Below are positions 1 through 9,400 of a stretch of 64,000 bases of DNA, piece after piece. The stretch spans positions 124,001 through 188,000 of the forward strand of contig NZ_JBGCCU010000012.1 of assembly GCF_041261445.1 (NCBI RefSeq), read 5' to 3'. Each line of letters starts with the position of its first letter. Positions within the stretch are counted from its first letter, which is position 1. The notes beneath the pieces were generated by a model. It did not search any database, was not told the origin of the DNA, and saw only the letters and a program-made list of their open reading frames with translations. The translations under genes were made by a program, and so were the position numbers. The DNA is from Catenulispora sp. EB89. Its GTDB lineage: Bacteria; Actinomycetota; Actinomycetes; Streptomycetales; Catenulisporaceae.

Positions 1-219
1 AAGATCGCCTGGAAGCTCCAGGTCGAGACCACCGAGATTTCGATCAGCGACTTCTTCGACTCCTTCGGCCTGGACTCCACCGAAGCCCTGGTGCTGGCCA
101 ACGAGCTGGAGTCCTGGCTGGGCTTCGAGCTGGAGACCACGGCGCTCTGGTACCACCCGACCATCGACGAGCTCGCTCGATACATCGTCTCCGCCAAGGA
201 CCGCCTCGCGGCGATCTGA
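1..219 (+). CDS. Acyl carrier protein, C-terminal part (5' end outside window)
   Basis: Frame 1 is open from the window edge to TGA at 217-219 and encodes the last 72 residues of an acyl carrier domain. The phosphopantetheine serine lies in GLDSTEA, followed by the usual helix II (ANELESWLG) and the helix III region (HPTIDELARYI). The style, with LWYHPTI, resembles ACPs fused to or partnered with fatty acyl-AMP ligases, but the upstream part is not visible, so it could be a free ACP or the end of a larger protein. The next gene starts 31 bases downstream in the same direction, so they probably share an operon. An ACP here could deliver a starter acyl chain to the PUFA-synthase-like enzymes that follow (inference). 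Confidence 0.8.
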   Translation, partial: KIAWKLQVETTEISISDFFDSFGLDSTEALVLANELESWLGFELETTALWYHPTIDELARYIVSAKDRLAAI

Positions 220-250
220 CACGACCGCCGGCGACCAAGGGATAAGCACT

Positions 251-3200
251 ATGGACACTCAGACGAAGCTCAGCGACACGCCGATCGCCATCGTCGGTCT
301 GGGCGCGCTGTTCCCGCGTTCGGCCGACCTCTCCGAGTTCTGGACGAACGTGGTGGAGGCCGCCGACTGCATCGAGGACGTGCCGGAGTCGCACTGGAAG
401 ATCGAGGACTACTACGACCCCGATCCCACCGTCCCGGACAAGACCTATGTCAAGCGGGGTGGCTTCATCCCGACGGTCGACTTCAACCCGCTGGAGTTCG
501 GCCTGCCGCCGAACCAGCTCGAGGTCACCGACGTCCTCCAGCTGCTGAGCCTGGTGGTCGCCAAGCAGACGCTGGCCGACGCCGGCGCGCTGGACTCCAA
601 GTGGTACGACTCCAGCCGCACCGGCGTCATCCTGGGCATCACCGGTGCCAACTCGCTGACCCAGCCGCTGGCCACCCGGCTCCAGACCCCGGTCCTGAAG
701 GAGGTCGTGCGCAGCTGCGGCCTGTCCGACCGGGACGCCGACGAGATCGCGGCGAAGTTCGTGAAGGCCTTCGCGCCCTGGGAGGAGAACTCCTTCCCCG
801 GCATGCTCGGCAACGTCGTCGCCGGCCGGATCGCGAACCGCTTCGACCTCGGCGGCACCAACTGCACTGTCGACGCCGCGTGCGCGAGCTCCCTGGCGGC
901 CGTGCACATGGCGGTCGCCGAACTGGTCTCCGGCCGGGCCGACCTGATGATCAGCGGCGGCTGTGACGCCGAGAACACGATCCTGATGTACCTGTGCTTC
1001 AGCAAGACCCCGGCGTTGTCGAAGTCCGGTGTGATCCGGCCCTTCGACGAGAAGTCCGACGGCACCATGATCGGCGAGGGCATGGGGATGCTCGCGCTGA
1101 AGCGCCTGGAGGACGCCGAGCGCGACGGCGACCGCATCTACTCGGTCCTGCGCGGCATCGGCAGCTCCAGCGACGGCCGGTTCAAGAGCATCTACGCCCC
1201 GCGTAAGGAAGGCCAGGTCGTCGCCCTCCAGCGCGCCTACAACGACGCCGGGTTCGGCCCGGAGCAGGTCGGCCTGGTCGAGTGCCACGGCACCGGCACC
1301 GCGGTCGGCGACGTCACCGAGCTGTCCGCGCTGCGCGAGGTGTTCGCCGCGGCCAGCGAGGAGAAGCAGTTCGTCGCGGTCGGCAGTGTGAAGTCGCAGA
1401 TCGGCCACACGAAGGCGGCGGCCGGCGCGGCCGGGCTGATCAAGCTCTCGCTGGCGCTGCACCAGAAGGTGCTGCCGCCGACCATCAACGTCGACAAGCC
1501 CAAGGAAGCGGCCGACTTCCCGAACTCGCCGTTCTGGGTGAACACCTCGACCCGGCCGTGGGTCCTGGAGCCCCGCCGCGAGAAGCGGCGCGCGGCCAGC
1601 AGCTCGTTCGGGTTCGGCGGCACCAACTTCCACTGTGTGCTGGAGGAGTATGACCCCGCTGGAGCCGAACTCAGGGTGCTGCACCGCGGATACCAGGTGC
1701 ACCTGTGGCAGGGTGCGGATGTCGAGGGACTTCTGGCCGCCGTCGCGGCGAGCCCGAAGGGCGAGAGCGTGGATGCGCCGGTTGCGGCGGACCGGGCTCG
1801 GCTGGCGGTAGTCGCCCGCGACGAGGCCGAGCTGGCCACGCTGCGCGACAAGGCCGTCGACAAGCTGCGTGCGGACCGTACCGTCGCAGCGTTCGAACTC
1901 CCCGGCGGGGTCTGGTACCGCCGCGAGGCGGGTGTGCCGGGCAAGGTCGCCGCGCTGTTCGCCGGCCAGGGCAGCCAGTACGTCGCGATGGGTGTGCAGG
2001 CCGCGCCAGCCGTGCCGCCGGTGCGGGCGGCGCTGGACGACGCCAGCCGCATCTCCGACCCGGACGAGCCGCTGAACCGCGTGCTCTACCCGCCGCAGGC
2101 GTTCGACGCCGAGACCGCGGCGCGCCAGGAAGAGGCGTTGCGGCGCACCGACTACGCGCAGCCCGCGATCGGCGCGCTGTCCGCGGGCCAGTACCGCTAC
2201 CTGACCGAGCTCGGCTTCCTCGCCGAGGGCACGCTGGGCCACAGCTTCGGCGAGCTGACCGCGCTGTGGGCGGCCGGGGCGCTGGACGACGAGGGCTTCC
2301 ACACGCTGGCCCGGGCTCGTGGCAAGGCCATGGCCCAGCTCCCCGAGGGCGCCTCCGACCGGGGCACCATGGCCTCGCTGAAGTGCGCCCCGGAGAAACT
2401 GGCCGAGCTGCTGGAGAAGCACTCGGACGTCGTGGTCTGCAACCTGAACGCCCCCGAGCAGACGGTGGTCGGCGGCGGCACCGAGGCGGTGCGCAAGTTC
2501 GCCGAGGAGGCCAACGGGCTCGGCCTGGGCGCGACCCTGCTGCCGGTGTCCGCGGCGTTCCACACCTCGTACGTCGAGCACGGCGTCCCGGCGTTCCGGG
2601 CGGCCGTGGCCGAGGTGCCGGTCGGCACCCCGCAGATCCCGGTGTACGCGAACACCGCCGGCGCCGGGTACGGCGACGACCTGGAGGCCAACGGAGCGGT
2701 CCTGGTCGGCCAGCTCACCAAGCCGGTGGCCTTCGCCGCGCGCGTGCAGGAGATGTACGAGGCCGGATACCGGGTGTTCGTCGAGTTCGGCCCCAAGACG
2801 GTGCTCTCCGGCCTGGTGCGCAAGATCCTGGACCACCACGACGACGTCGTCGTCGTGTCCTCCGACGCCGGTCCGAAGGGTGACGGCGACCGGTCCCTCA
2901 AGCAACTCGCAGCGCGGCTCGCGGTCCTCGGACTGCCGCTGTCCGGCTTCAACCGCTACAGCGTTCCGACCCCGGAAGCAGTCGAAGGCAAGAAAGGAAT
3001 GAGGATTCCCTTGAACGGCGTCAACTACGTCTCCGAGGAGCGCCGCAGCGCTTATCGGGACGACCTCGAGAACGGGTACCGCGTGCCCGCGCCGCCCGCG
3101 GCGGCTCCGGCCGCCGGCAACAGCCACACCAACGGGAACGGCAACGGCAACGGGTACGCCGCCCCGGCGGCGGCCGGCGCGGCCGTGTCCGGCGGGTACG

Positions 3201-6200
3201 ACAACAGCCTGGCCGGCGACCACCTGGCGCTGCACCGCGAGTACATGAGCAGCCAGCTGCGCCTGGCCGAGCGCCTCAGCGGCATCCTGGAGCACGACGC
3301 TCTGCAGGGGACTCTGAACGACCGCACGGTCGCGGGTCTGGCCTCGGTCAGCGACCACAGCGTCTCCATCGGCCAGGCGCACAGCCAGGCCAGCGAGGTG
3401 CTGCTGGGCTTCGCGTACCTGGAGGCCGGCCTCGGCGGCGCGGCTCCCGCGCCGGTCCGCCACACGGTCGAGCAGCTGCCGCGGCCGCGGACGGAGATGA
3501 ACTACTCCGCTCCCCGCCAGGCCATCGCCGCTCCGGTCGCGCAGATCGCCGCAGCCCCGGCCGCCCCGGCTGCTCCGGTCGCCGCGGTCGCCACCGTCGT
3601 GGCTCCCGCCGCTCCGGCCCCGGTCGCTGCTCCGGTCGCCCCGGCCGCTCCGGCCCCGGCTCCGGTGGCCGTCGCCCCGGCCGCCCCCGCCCCGGCTCCG
3701 GCCGCCGCCGCCCCCGCCGCTCCCGCGGCCCCGGCCGGCGACGTCACCGAGACCGTCAAGCAGGTTCTGCTGGACGTCGTGTCCGAGAAGACCGGCTACC
3801 CGACCGACATGCTCGACCTGGACATGGACGTCGAGGCCGACCTCGGCATCGACTCGATCAAGCGCGTCGAGATCATGGGCGCGCTCCAGGAGCGCTTCCC
3901 GGACAGCCCGCAGGCGGGTCCGGAGCAGATGGGCGAGATGCGCAGCCTCGGCGGCATCGTGACCTTCATCGCCGGTGCGATATCCGGGACGAACGGCGCG
4001 GAGGCGAACCACCCAAAAGCTGACGGCGCGTCCCGCATCGGACGGATGCAGGCGCGCCTTCTTCAGATCCCCTCTGTTCTCCCCCTGGTCGGGGCGTACG
4101 CCGAGCAGCCGGTGGCTCTGCTCGCCGGCGCCGGCAGCGCCCTGACCGAACCCCTCACCGCGGCACTCGCCGCGGCGGGCTGGACCGTGCGGCTCGGTGA
4201 CGAGCCGCCGGCCGGCCGGCTGGACCTGGTGGTCTTCACGGCCCCGGACGCCCCGGCCGACTGGTCGCAGTCCGCTGACACCCTCCAGTCGGCGCTGCTC
4301 GTCGCCGCCTCCGCGCAGCGTGCGCTGGAGTCGGCGGCCGAGCAGGGCCGGGCCGCCTTCGTCACGGTCAGCCGGATCGACGGCCTGGTCGGGTACTCCG
4401 GCGGCACCGACGCCGCCGGACTGCTCGGCGGGCTGGCGGGCCTGGTGAAGACCTTCGCGATCGAGGCGCCCACGCTGTTCTGCCGCGCCCTCGACCTGAG
4501 CCCCGAGCTCGGTGTCGAGGCCGCGGTGGCCCAGCTGATCGCCGAGATCAGCGACGCCGACACCGCGGTGACCGAGGTCGGCGTGGCGGCGGACCCGGAT
4601 CGCACCACCCCGGTCCGCCGCACCCCGGCCGTGTCGCTGGAAGACGGCACCGATCCGCTGCTCCCGCAGGGCGAGTCGGTGGCCGAGCCCACGCCGGAGG
4701 ACCTGTTCGTGGTCACCGGCGGCGGGCGCGGCGTGACCGCGTCCTGCACGATCGGCCTGGCCCGGCGCTACCGCAGCGGCATGCTGCTGCTCGGCCGCAG
4801 CCCGCTGGTCGAGGAGCCGGCGTACGCCGCGGGGGTCCCCGACGACGCCCTCAAGGGCGCCATCGTGGCCGACCTGCGGGCCGGCGGCGCGAAGCCGATG
4901 CCGAAGGACGTCGAGCGGGTCTACCGCGGCCTGGTCGCCTCCCGGGAGATCCGGGAGACGCTGGCCGCCATCGAGGCGGCGGGCGCCACGGCCGAGTACC
5001 TGGCCGTGGACGTGACCGACGCCGCGGCCACCGCGAAGGCGCTGGCCCCGTACCGGGACCGCATCAGCGGTCTGATCCACGGCGCGGGCGTCCTGGCCGA
5101 CAAGGCGGTCGTCGACCAGCGCGCGGCCGACGTCGGCCCGGTGCTGGCCACCAAGCTGGCCGGACTGCGCTCGGCGCTGGACGCCGTCGACGAGGACCGG
5201 CTCAGGCACGTGGTGCTGTTCTCCTCGGTCGCGGGGTTCTTCGGCAACCGCGGGCAGTCCAGCTACGCCAGCGCCAACGAAGCGCTCAACCGCGTCGCCA
5301 CGACGCTGCGCCGGCGGCTTCCGGCCACCCGGGTCACCTCGGTGAACTGGGGCGCCTGGGCCGGCGGCATGGTGACGCCGGCGCTGGAGCGGATGTTCGC
5401 CGAGCGGGGCGTGACGCTGATCCCGCTGCAGACCGGTGTGGAGTTCTTCACCGGGCAGTTCAGCGCCGCGCGCTCGCACGACGTGGTGTGCGTGGTGGGT
5501 CCGAACCAGCCGCTGTCGGCGCGTCCCGAGCGTGAGCTCGGCGAGGCGAAGACGGTCCTGCGGCTGGCGACGACCGAACTGGCGCACAGCGAACTCCTGG
5601 CCGACCACGCGATCGGCGGCATCCCGGTGCTGCCGGCCACCGCGGCGGTGGGTGCCATCCTCGGCACGATGCAGCGCCTGCGCGGCGGTGAAGTGACGAG
5701 GCTGAAGGACTTCTCGGTCCTGAAGGGCGTGGTCTTCGACGAGAACGCGCCGGAGCACCTGGACCTGATGGTGACCGGGAAGCAGGTGCTGGTCACGGAT
5801 TCCTCGGGCCGCCCGCGCTTCCGGGCGCAGGTGCCGACGGAACCCGCCGGCGTCGCGCCGACCGTGAGCCTGCCGTCCATGACCGAGGTCGAGCCGGTCA
5901 CGGCGTACGACACCGGTGTGCTGTTCCATGGTCCGGCGCTGGCCCGGATCACCGGCACGGTCGCAGCTCCGGACGGACGGCTGGTGGCGGTGTGCCGTCC
6001 GGTCGAGGTCCGGCTCGGCGGGGGCGAGTTCGCCGCCGGGCACTACTCCCCGGAATCGGCGGACCTGCTGCTGCAGGCGGCCCTGGTGCAGGTGCACCGG
6101 ATCACCGGCCTGAACAGTCTGCCGACGGCGATCGGCGCGGTCGAGGTGTACGAGGGCCTGCCGGCGACCGGCGAGTTCCTGGTGGTCGTCGACGCCCTCA

Positions 6201-6325
6201 CCGTGAACGGCTCGGTGGCTCAGGGCACTGTCACCGCCTGCCGCCCCGACGGCCGGGTGCTGCTGCGCTTCGGCGCGGTGCAGCTGGTCGCCGACGCGGC
6301 ACTGGGCCCGAAGTTCGCCTCCTGA
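251..6325 (+). CDS. PfaA-like PUFA-synthase subunit, KS-AT-ACP-KR-DH
   Basis: This 2024-residue iterative synthase subunit has the PfaA domain order. KS covers about 8-465, with catalytic C211 in DAACASS and the HGTGT and GHTKAAAG histidine motifs. The AT is at about 570-860, with GQGSQ and S665 in GHSFGE. An Ala/Pro-rich linker (about 1090-1165) leads to a single ACP with S1202 in LGIDSIKR. The KR (about 1480-1800) has an intact GGGRGV nucleotide motif and Y1672. A C-terminal hot-dog DH-like region carries H1786 in DHAIGGIPVLP. Typical PfaA proteins carry several tandem ACPs; only one is present here. The start is the ATG preceded by AAGGGA. It heads a set of same-strand genes. The family normally builds long acyl chains iteratively from malonyl-CoA; here it is likelier to make a chain for a specialised metabolite than a membrane PUFA. 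Confidence 0.93.
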   Translation: MDTQTKLSDTPIAIVGLGALFPRSADLSEFWTNVVEAADCIEDVPESHWKIEDYYDPDPTVPDKTYVKRGGFIPTVDFNPLEFGLPPNQLEVTDVLQLLSLVVAKQTLADAGALDSKWYDSSRTGVILGITGANSLTQPLATRLQTPVLKEVVRSCGLSDRDADEIAAKFVKAFAPWEENSFPGMLGNVVAGRIANRFDLGGTNCTVDAACASSLAAVHMAVAELVSGRADLMISGGCDAENTILMYLCFSKTPALSKSGVIRPFDEKSDGTMIGEGMGMLALKRLEDAERDGDRIYSVLRGIGSSSDGRFKSIYAPRKEGQVVALQRAYNDAGFGPEQVGLVECHGTGTAVGDVTELSALREVFAAASEEKQFVAVGSVKSQIGHTKAAAGAAGLIKLSLALHQKVLPPTINVDKPKEAADFPNSPFWVNTSTRPWVLEPRREKRRAASSSFGFGGTNFHCVLEEYDPAGAELRVLHRGYQVHLWQGADVEGLLAAVAASPKGESVDAPVAADRARLAVVARDEAELATLRDKAVDKLRADRTVAAFELPGGVWYRREAGVPGKVAALFAGQGSQYVAMGVQAAPAVPPVRAALDDASRISDPDEPLNRVLYPPQAFDAETAARQEEALRRTDYAQPAIGALSAGQYRYLTELGFLAEGTLGHSFGELTALWAAGALDDEGFHTLARARGKAMAQLPEGASDRGTMASLKCAPEKLAELLEKHSDVVVCNLNAPEQTVVGGGTEAVRKFAEEANGLGLGATLLPVSAAFHTSYVEHGVPAFRAAVAEVPVGTPQIPVYANTAGAGYGDDLEANGAVLVGQLTKPVAFAARVQEMYEAGYRVFVEFGPKTVLSGLVRKILDHHDDVVVVSSDAGPKGDGDRSLKQLAARLAVLGLPLSGFNRYSVPTPEAVEGKKGMRIPLNGVNYVSEERRSAYRDDLENGYRVPAPPAAAPAAGNSHTNGNGNGNGYAAPAAAGAAVSGGYDNSLAGDHLALHREYMSSQLRLAERLSGILEHDALQGTLNDRTVAGLASVSDHSVSIGQAHSQASEVLLGFAYLEAGLGGAAPAPVRHTVEQLPRPRTEMNYSAPRQAIAAPVAQIAAAPAAPAAPVAAVATVVAPAAPAPVAAPVAPAAPAPAPVAVAPAAPAPAPAAAAPAAPAAPAGDVTETVKQVLLDVVSEKTGYPTDMLDLDMDVEADLGIDSIKRVEIMGALQERFPDSPQAGPEQMGEMRSLGGIVTFIAGAISGTNGAEANHPKADGASRIGRMQARLLQIPSVLPLVGAYAEQPVALLAGAGSALTEPLTAALAAAGWTVRLGDEPPAGRLDLVVFTAPDAPADWSQSADTLQSALLVAASAQRALESAAEQGRAAFVTVSRIDGLVGYSGGTDAAGLLGGLAGLVKTFAIEAPTLFCRALDLSPELGVEAAVAQLIAEISDADTAVTEVGVAADPDRTTPVRRTPAVSLEDGTDPLLPQGESVAEPTPEDLFVVTGGGRGVTASCTIGLARRYRSGMLLLGRSPLVEEPAYAAGVPDDALKGAIVADLRAGGAKPMPKDVERVYRGLVASREIRETLAAIEAAGATAEYLAVDVTDAAATAKALAPYRDRISGLIHGAGVLADKAVVDQRAADVGPVLATKLAGLRSALDAVDEDRLRHVVLFSSVAGFFGNRGQSSYASANEALNRVATTLRRRLPATRVTSVNWGAWAGGMVTPALERMFAERGVTLIPLQTGVEFFTGQFSAARSHDVVCVVGPNQPLSARPERELGEAKTVLRLATTELAHSELLADHAIGGIPVLPATAAVGAILGTMQRLRGGEVTRLKDFSVLKGVVFDENAPEHLDLMVTGKQVLVTDSSGRPRFRAQVPTEPAGVAPTVSLPSMTEVEPVTAYDTGVLFHGPALARITGTVAAPDGRLVAVCRPVEVRLGGGEFAAGHYSPESADLLLQAALVQVHRITGLNSLPTAIGAVEVYEGLPATGEFLVVVDALTVNGSVAQGTVTACRPDGRVLLRFGAVQLVADAALGPKFAS

Positions 6326-6364
6326 CACCACGACAGGGATCTCGACGACAGACACAGTTCCCAT

Positions 6365-6417
6365 CGGTAGATCCGGGATCTAGCGGTAGATCCCGGATTC
6401 TAACGATAGATACAGAT
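6365..6417 (+). repeat. Tandem CGGTAGATC repeats forming a perfect inverted repeat between the PfaA- and PfaC-like genes
   Basis: The 100-base gap between the first two synthase genes holds CGGTAGATC at 6365 and again at 6384, with a degenerate third copy (CGATAGATAC) at 6404. The first two copies create a perfect 10-bp inverted repeat, ATCCGGGATC at 6371-6380 and GATCCCGGAT at 6389-6398, around an 8-base loop. It lies just upstream of the next start codon and no T-tract follows. It may be an mRNA stability or translational element, or a protein-binding site; the sequence does not decide. Confidence 0.6.
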
Positions 6418-6425
6418 CGGACAGC

Positions 6426-9400
6426 GTGACCCCCATGTCGGACACGTACAGCGGCACGCCGATCGCCATCGTCGGCATCGGCTGCCTGCTGCCGGGCGCG
6501 AACACGCCCGAGCAGTTCTGGGACAACCTGCTCGCCGGTGCCGACCTGCGCCGCCCCGGTGACATCTCCACCTTCGGCGCCAACCCGGCCAACCCGGGCG
6601 GCTGGGGAGACGACACCCACAAGATCACCTCGGTGCGGGGCGGTTTCGTGACCGAGCCGGACATGGACCACGACGACCTGCGGGTCGACGCGCGGACCGT
6701 GGACGGTCTCGGCGCGGTGGTCCGGTGGCCGCTGTACGCGATCCGGCAGGCGCTGGCCGACGCCGGGATCGCCGAGGACGACCCGGCGCTGGCCCGCACC
6801 GGCCTGGTCCTGGGCAACTACTCCTTCCCCACGGAACAGTCGGGCAAGCTGTGCCTGCCGTTCTACCGGCACGGGGTCACCAACGGCCTGCGCCAGGCCG
6901 GACTCCCGCTGCCGGAGGCCGGCGAGTCCGGCTCCTGGCAGCCGAACGTCCCGGTCCGCTCGCTGTGGCCGTCCGGCCTGCCGGCCACCGTCGTGGCCGA
7001 CGCCTTCGGCCTCGGCGGGCCGCGGCTCGCGCTCGACGCGGCGTGCTCCTCGGCGCTGTACAGCGTGAGCCTGGGCCGGGACTACCTCGCCACCGGCGCC
7101 GCTGACGTGGTGCTGGCCGGCGCGGTCTGCGCCCCCGACCCGCTGCTGATCCACCTGTCCTTCAGCGATCTGCACGCCTACCCCGCCAATGGGGTCAGCG
7201 TGCCCTTCGACGCGGCCTCCTCCGGCATCGTCACCGGCCAGGGCGCCGGCGTGCTGGTCCTCAAGCGCCTGGCCGATGCCGTCCGCGACGGCGACCGCAT
7301 CCACGCCGTGGTCGAGTCCATCGGCCTGGGCAACGACGGGGCCGGCGCGCACCCCCTGGTCCCCAACATCTCCGGCCAACTGGCCACCTACGCGCAGGCC
7401 TACGGCTCCGGTGTGGACCCGCAGAGCGTGGACTACATCGAGTGCCACGCGACCGGGACCCCCGTGGGCGACCCGATCGAACTGCGCGGCCTCACCGAAT
7501 TCTTCGGCGCCGACCAGGTGCCGCTGCTGGGCTCGGTCAAGGGCAACGTCGGCCACCTGCTCACCGTCGCCGGATTCACCAGCGTCCTGAAGGTGATCCT
7601 GGCCATGCGGCACGGGGTCATCCCGGCCACGCCCACGCAGACCGGGCCGATCCGGCCGGCCGGCGCCGAGAACGCCGCCGACCGCCTGGTGATCGAGAAC
7701 CGGCCGTGGCCGGAGAACGGCGAGCGGCCCCGCCGGGCCGGCGTGTCAGCCTTCGGATTCGGCGGCACGAACGCACACCTGGTGCTCACCGACGCCGTCG
7801 AATCGGTGGCGCGAACGGCATCGGAGACGAAGCCCGCCGCGCCGCAGCCGGTCCGGATGGCCATCACCGGCATGGGAGTCCGGGTCGGCGAGGTCGCGAG
7901 TGTCAGTGCCCTGCGCAGCACCCGCCGGTCCGGCCGCCCGGCGCTCGCCGCGCGGCCGGAAACCCGTTGGTACGGCGCGGAATCCCTCGGCATCACGGAA
8001 CTGGAGTCCGAGGCGGACGCCGGCTACGTGGACAGCGTCGAGGTGGACGTCCGCGGCTACCGGATGCCGCCCGCCGAGCTCGCCCAGGCCAACCCCCAGC
8101 ACCTGCTGCTGTTCGAGGCCGCGAACGAGGCCCTGGCCGAAGCCCGGCTGACCGCGGCCGGCGCCAAGGGCCGCGGCGAGCGCCGCGTCGGCGTGGTCAT
8201 CGCCATGGAGATGGAGCCCCGCTCGCTGGCCCACCGCGCGCGGTTCGACATCGGCGCGCACGTGCGCGCCGAAGTCGCGCGTACCGGACTGGACCTCACC
8301 GCCGACGAGCTCGACCGGCTGGAGGCCGCGGTCCGGGCCGGCGTGCACGACCCCATCGGCGCCAACGAGGTGCTGAGCTACATCGGCAACGTCATGGCCG
8401 CGCGGATCGCCTCCGCGCACAACTTCACGGGACCCGCGTTCACCGTGACCGGCGATGCCACCGGCGGCGCGCGAGCGCTGGAGGTGGCGGGCCTGCTGCT
8501 GCTGGACCCGACCGTCGAGGCGGTCCTGGTCGGCGGCGTCGAACTGGCCGCCGGCTACGAGAACACCTTGGTCAGAACGGCGCTCGCGAACGGCATCCGG
8601 CCGGTGCTGGCCGACGGCGCCGCGGCACTGGTGCTCACCCGCGCGACCGCGGGCTCGGCGTTGACGGTGGACGCGGTGGTCACCGGTACCGCCGGCTCGC
8701 CATCGCTCGCCGCGCACGTGGAAGACGCGCTGGCGGGTACTGGACTGACCAGTGAGGATGTCGGCTATGTGGAACTGGCCGGCGGGATCGACGCCGAGCA
8801 GCTCAGTGCTCTGAGCCGGATCTACGAGGGTCGCGGCGACGACACCCCCGGCTGCGTGCTGGCCGCTCATCCGCCGCTGATCGGCGACACCCAGCAGGCG
8901 AGCGTCCTGGTCGGCGTCGTCAGCGCGGCGCTGAGCCTGCGGCACCGCGAACTGCCTCCGGCCGCGCCGGAACTGTTCGCGACGGCCGCGACGGCCGCCG
9001 GTTTCGGCGCCTCCGCGCTGCGGCTGCTGGAAGCCGGTGTGCCGTGGCTGCCGCGCCGCGTCGACGACCGTCTGGCGGCGGCGGTGCACGCGGTGGACGG
9101 TGCTTCGGCGGCGCACGTCATCCTCTCCGCGCCGCCGGCGCGCCCGGACATCGAGGCCATCGACTGGACCGGGGCCGGTGCCCCGGTGCTGATCCCGCTG
9201 TCCGGCGACTCCGGCGAGGAACTGGCCGCGGCGGCGCAGGAGTGCCTGACCGCCCTCGACAGCGGCCGCGCGCCGATCGACCTGGCTCGGGCGCACGCGG
9301 TGACGCCCCGCAGCGGCCGCTACGTCGCCGCCATCGTGGCCCCCGACGAAGCCGGTCTGCGCCGCGAGCTCGCCTCCGCGATGAAGTACCTGCCGCAGAC

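Noticed and set aside
44-6364. A 2106-residue open frame antisense to the PfaA-like gene
   Set aside because: It mirrors the codon periodicity of the real gene in very G+C-rich DNA, is rich in R/G/H/Q and shows no domain.
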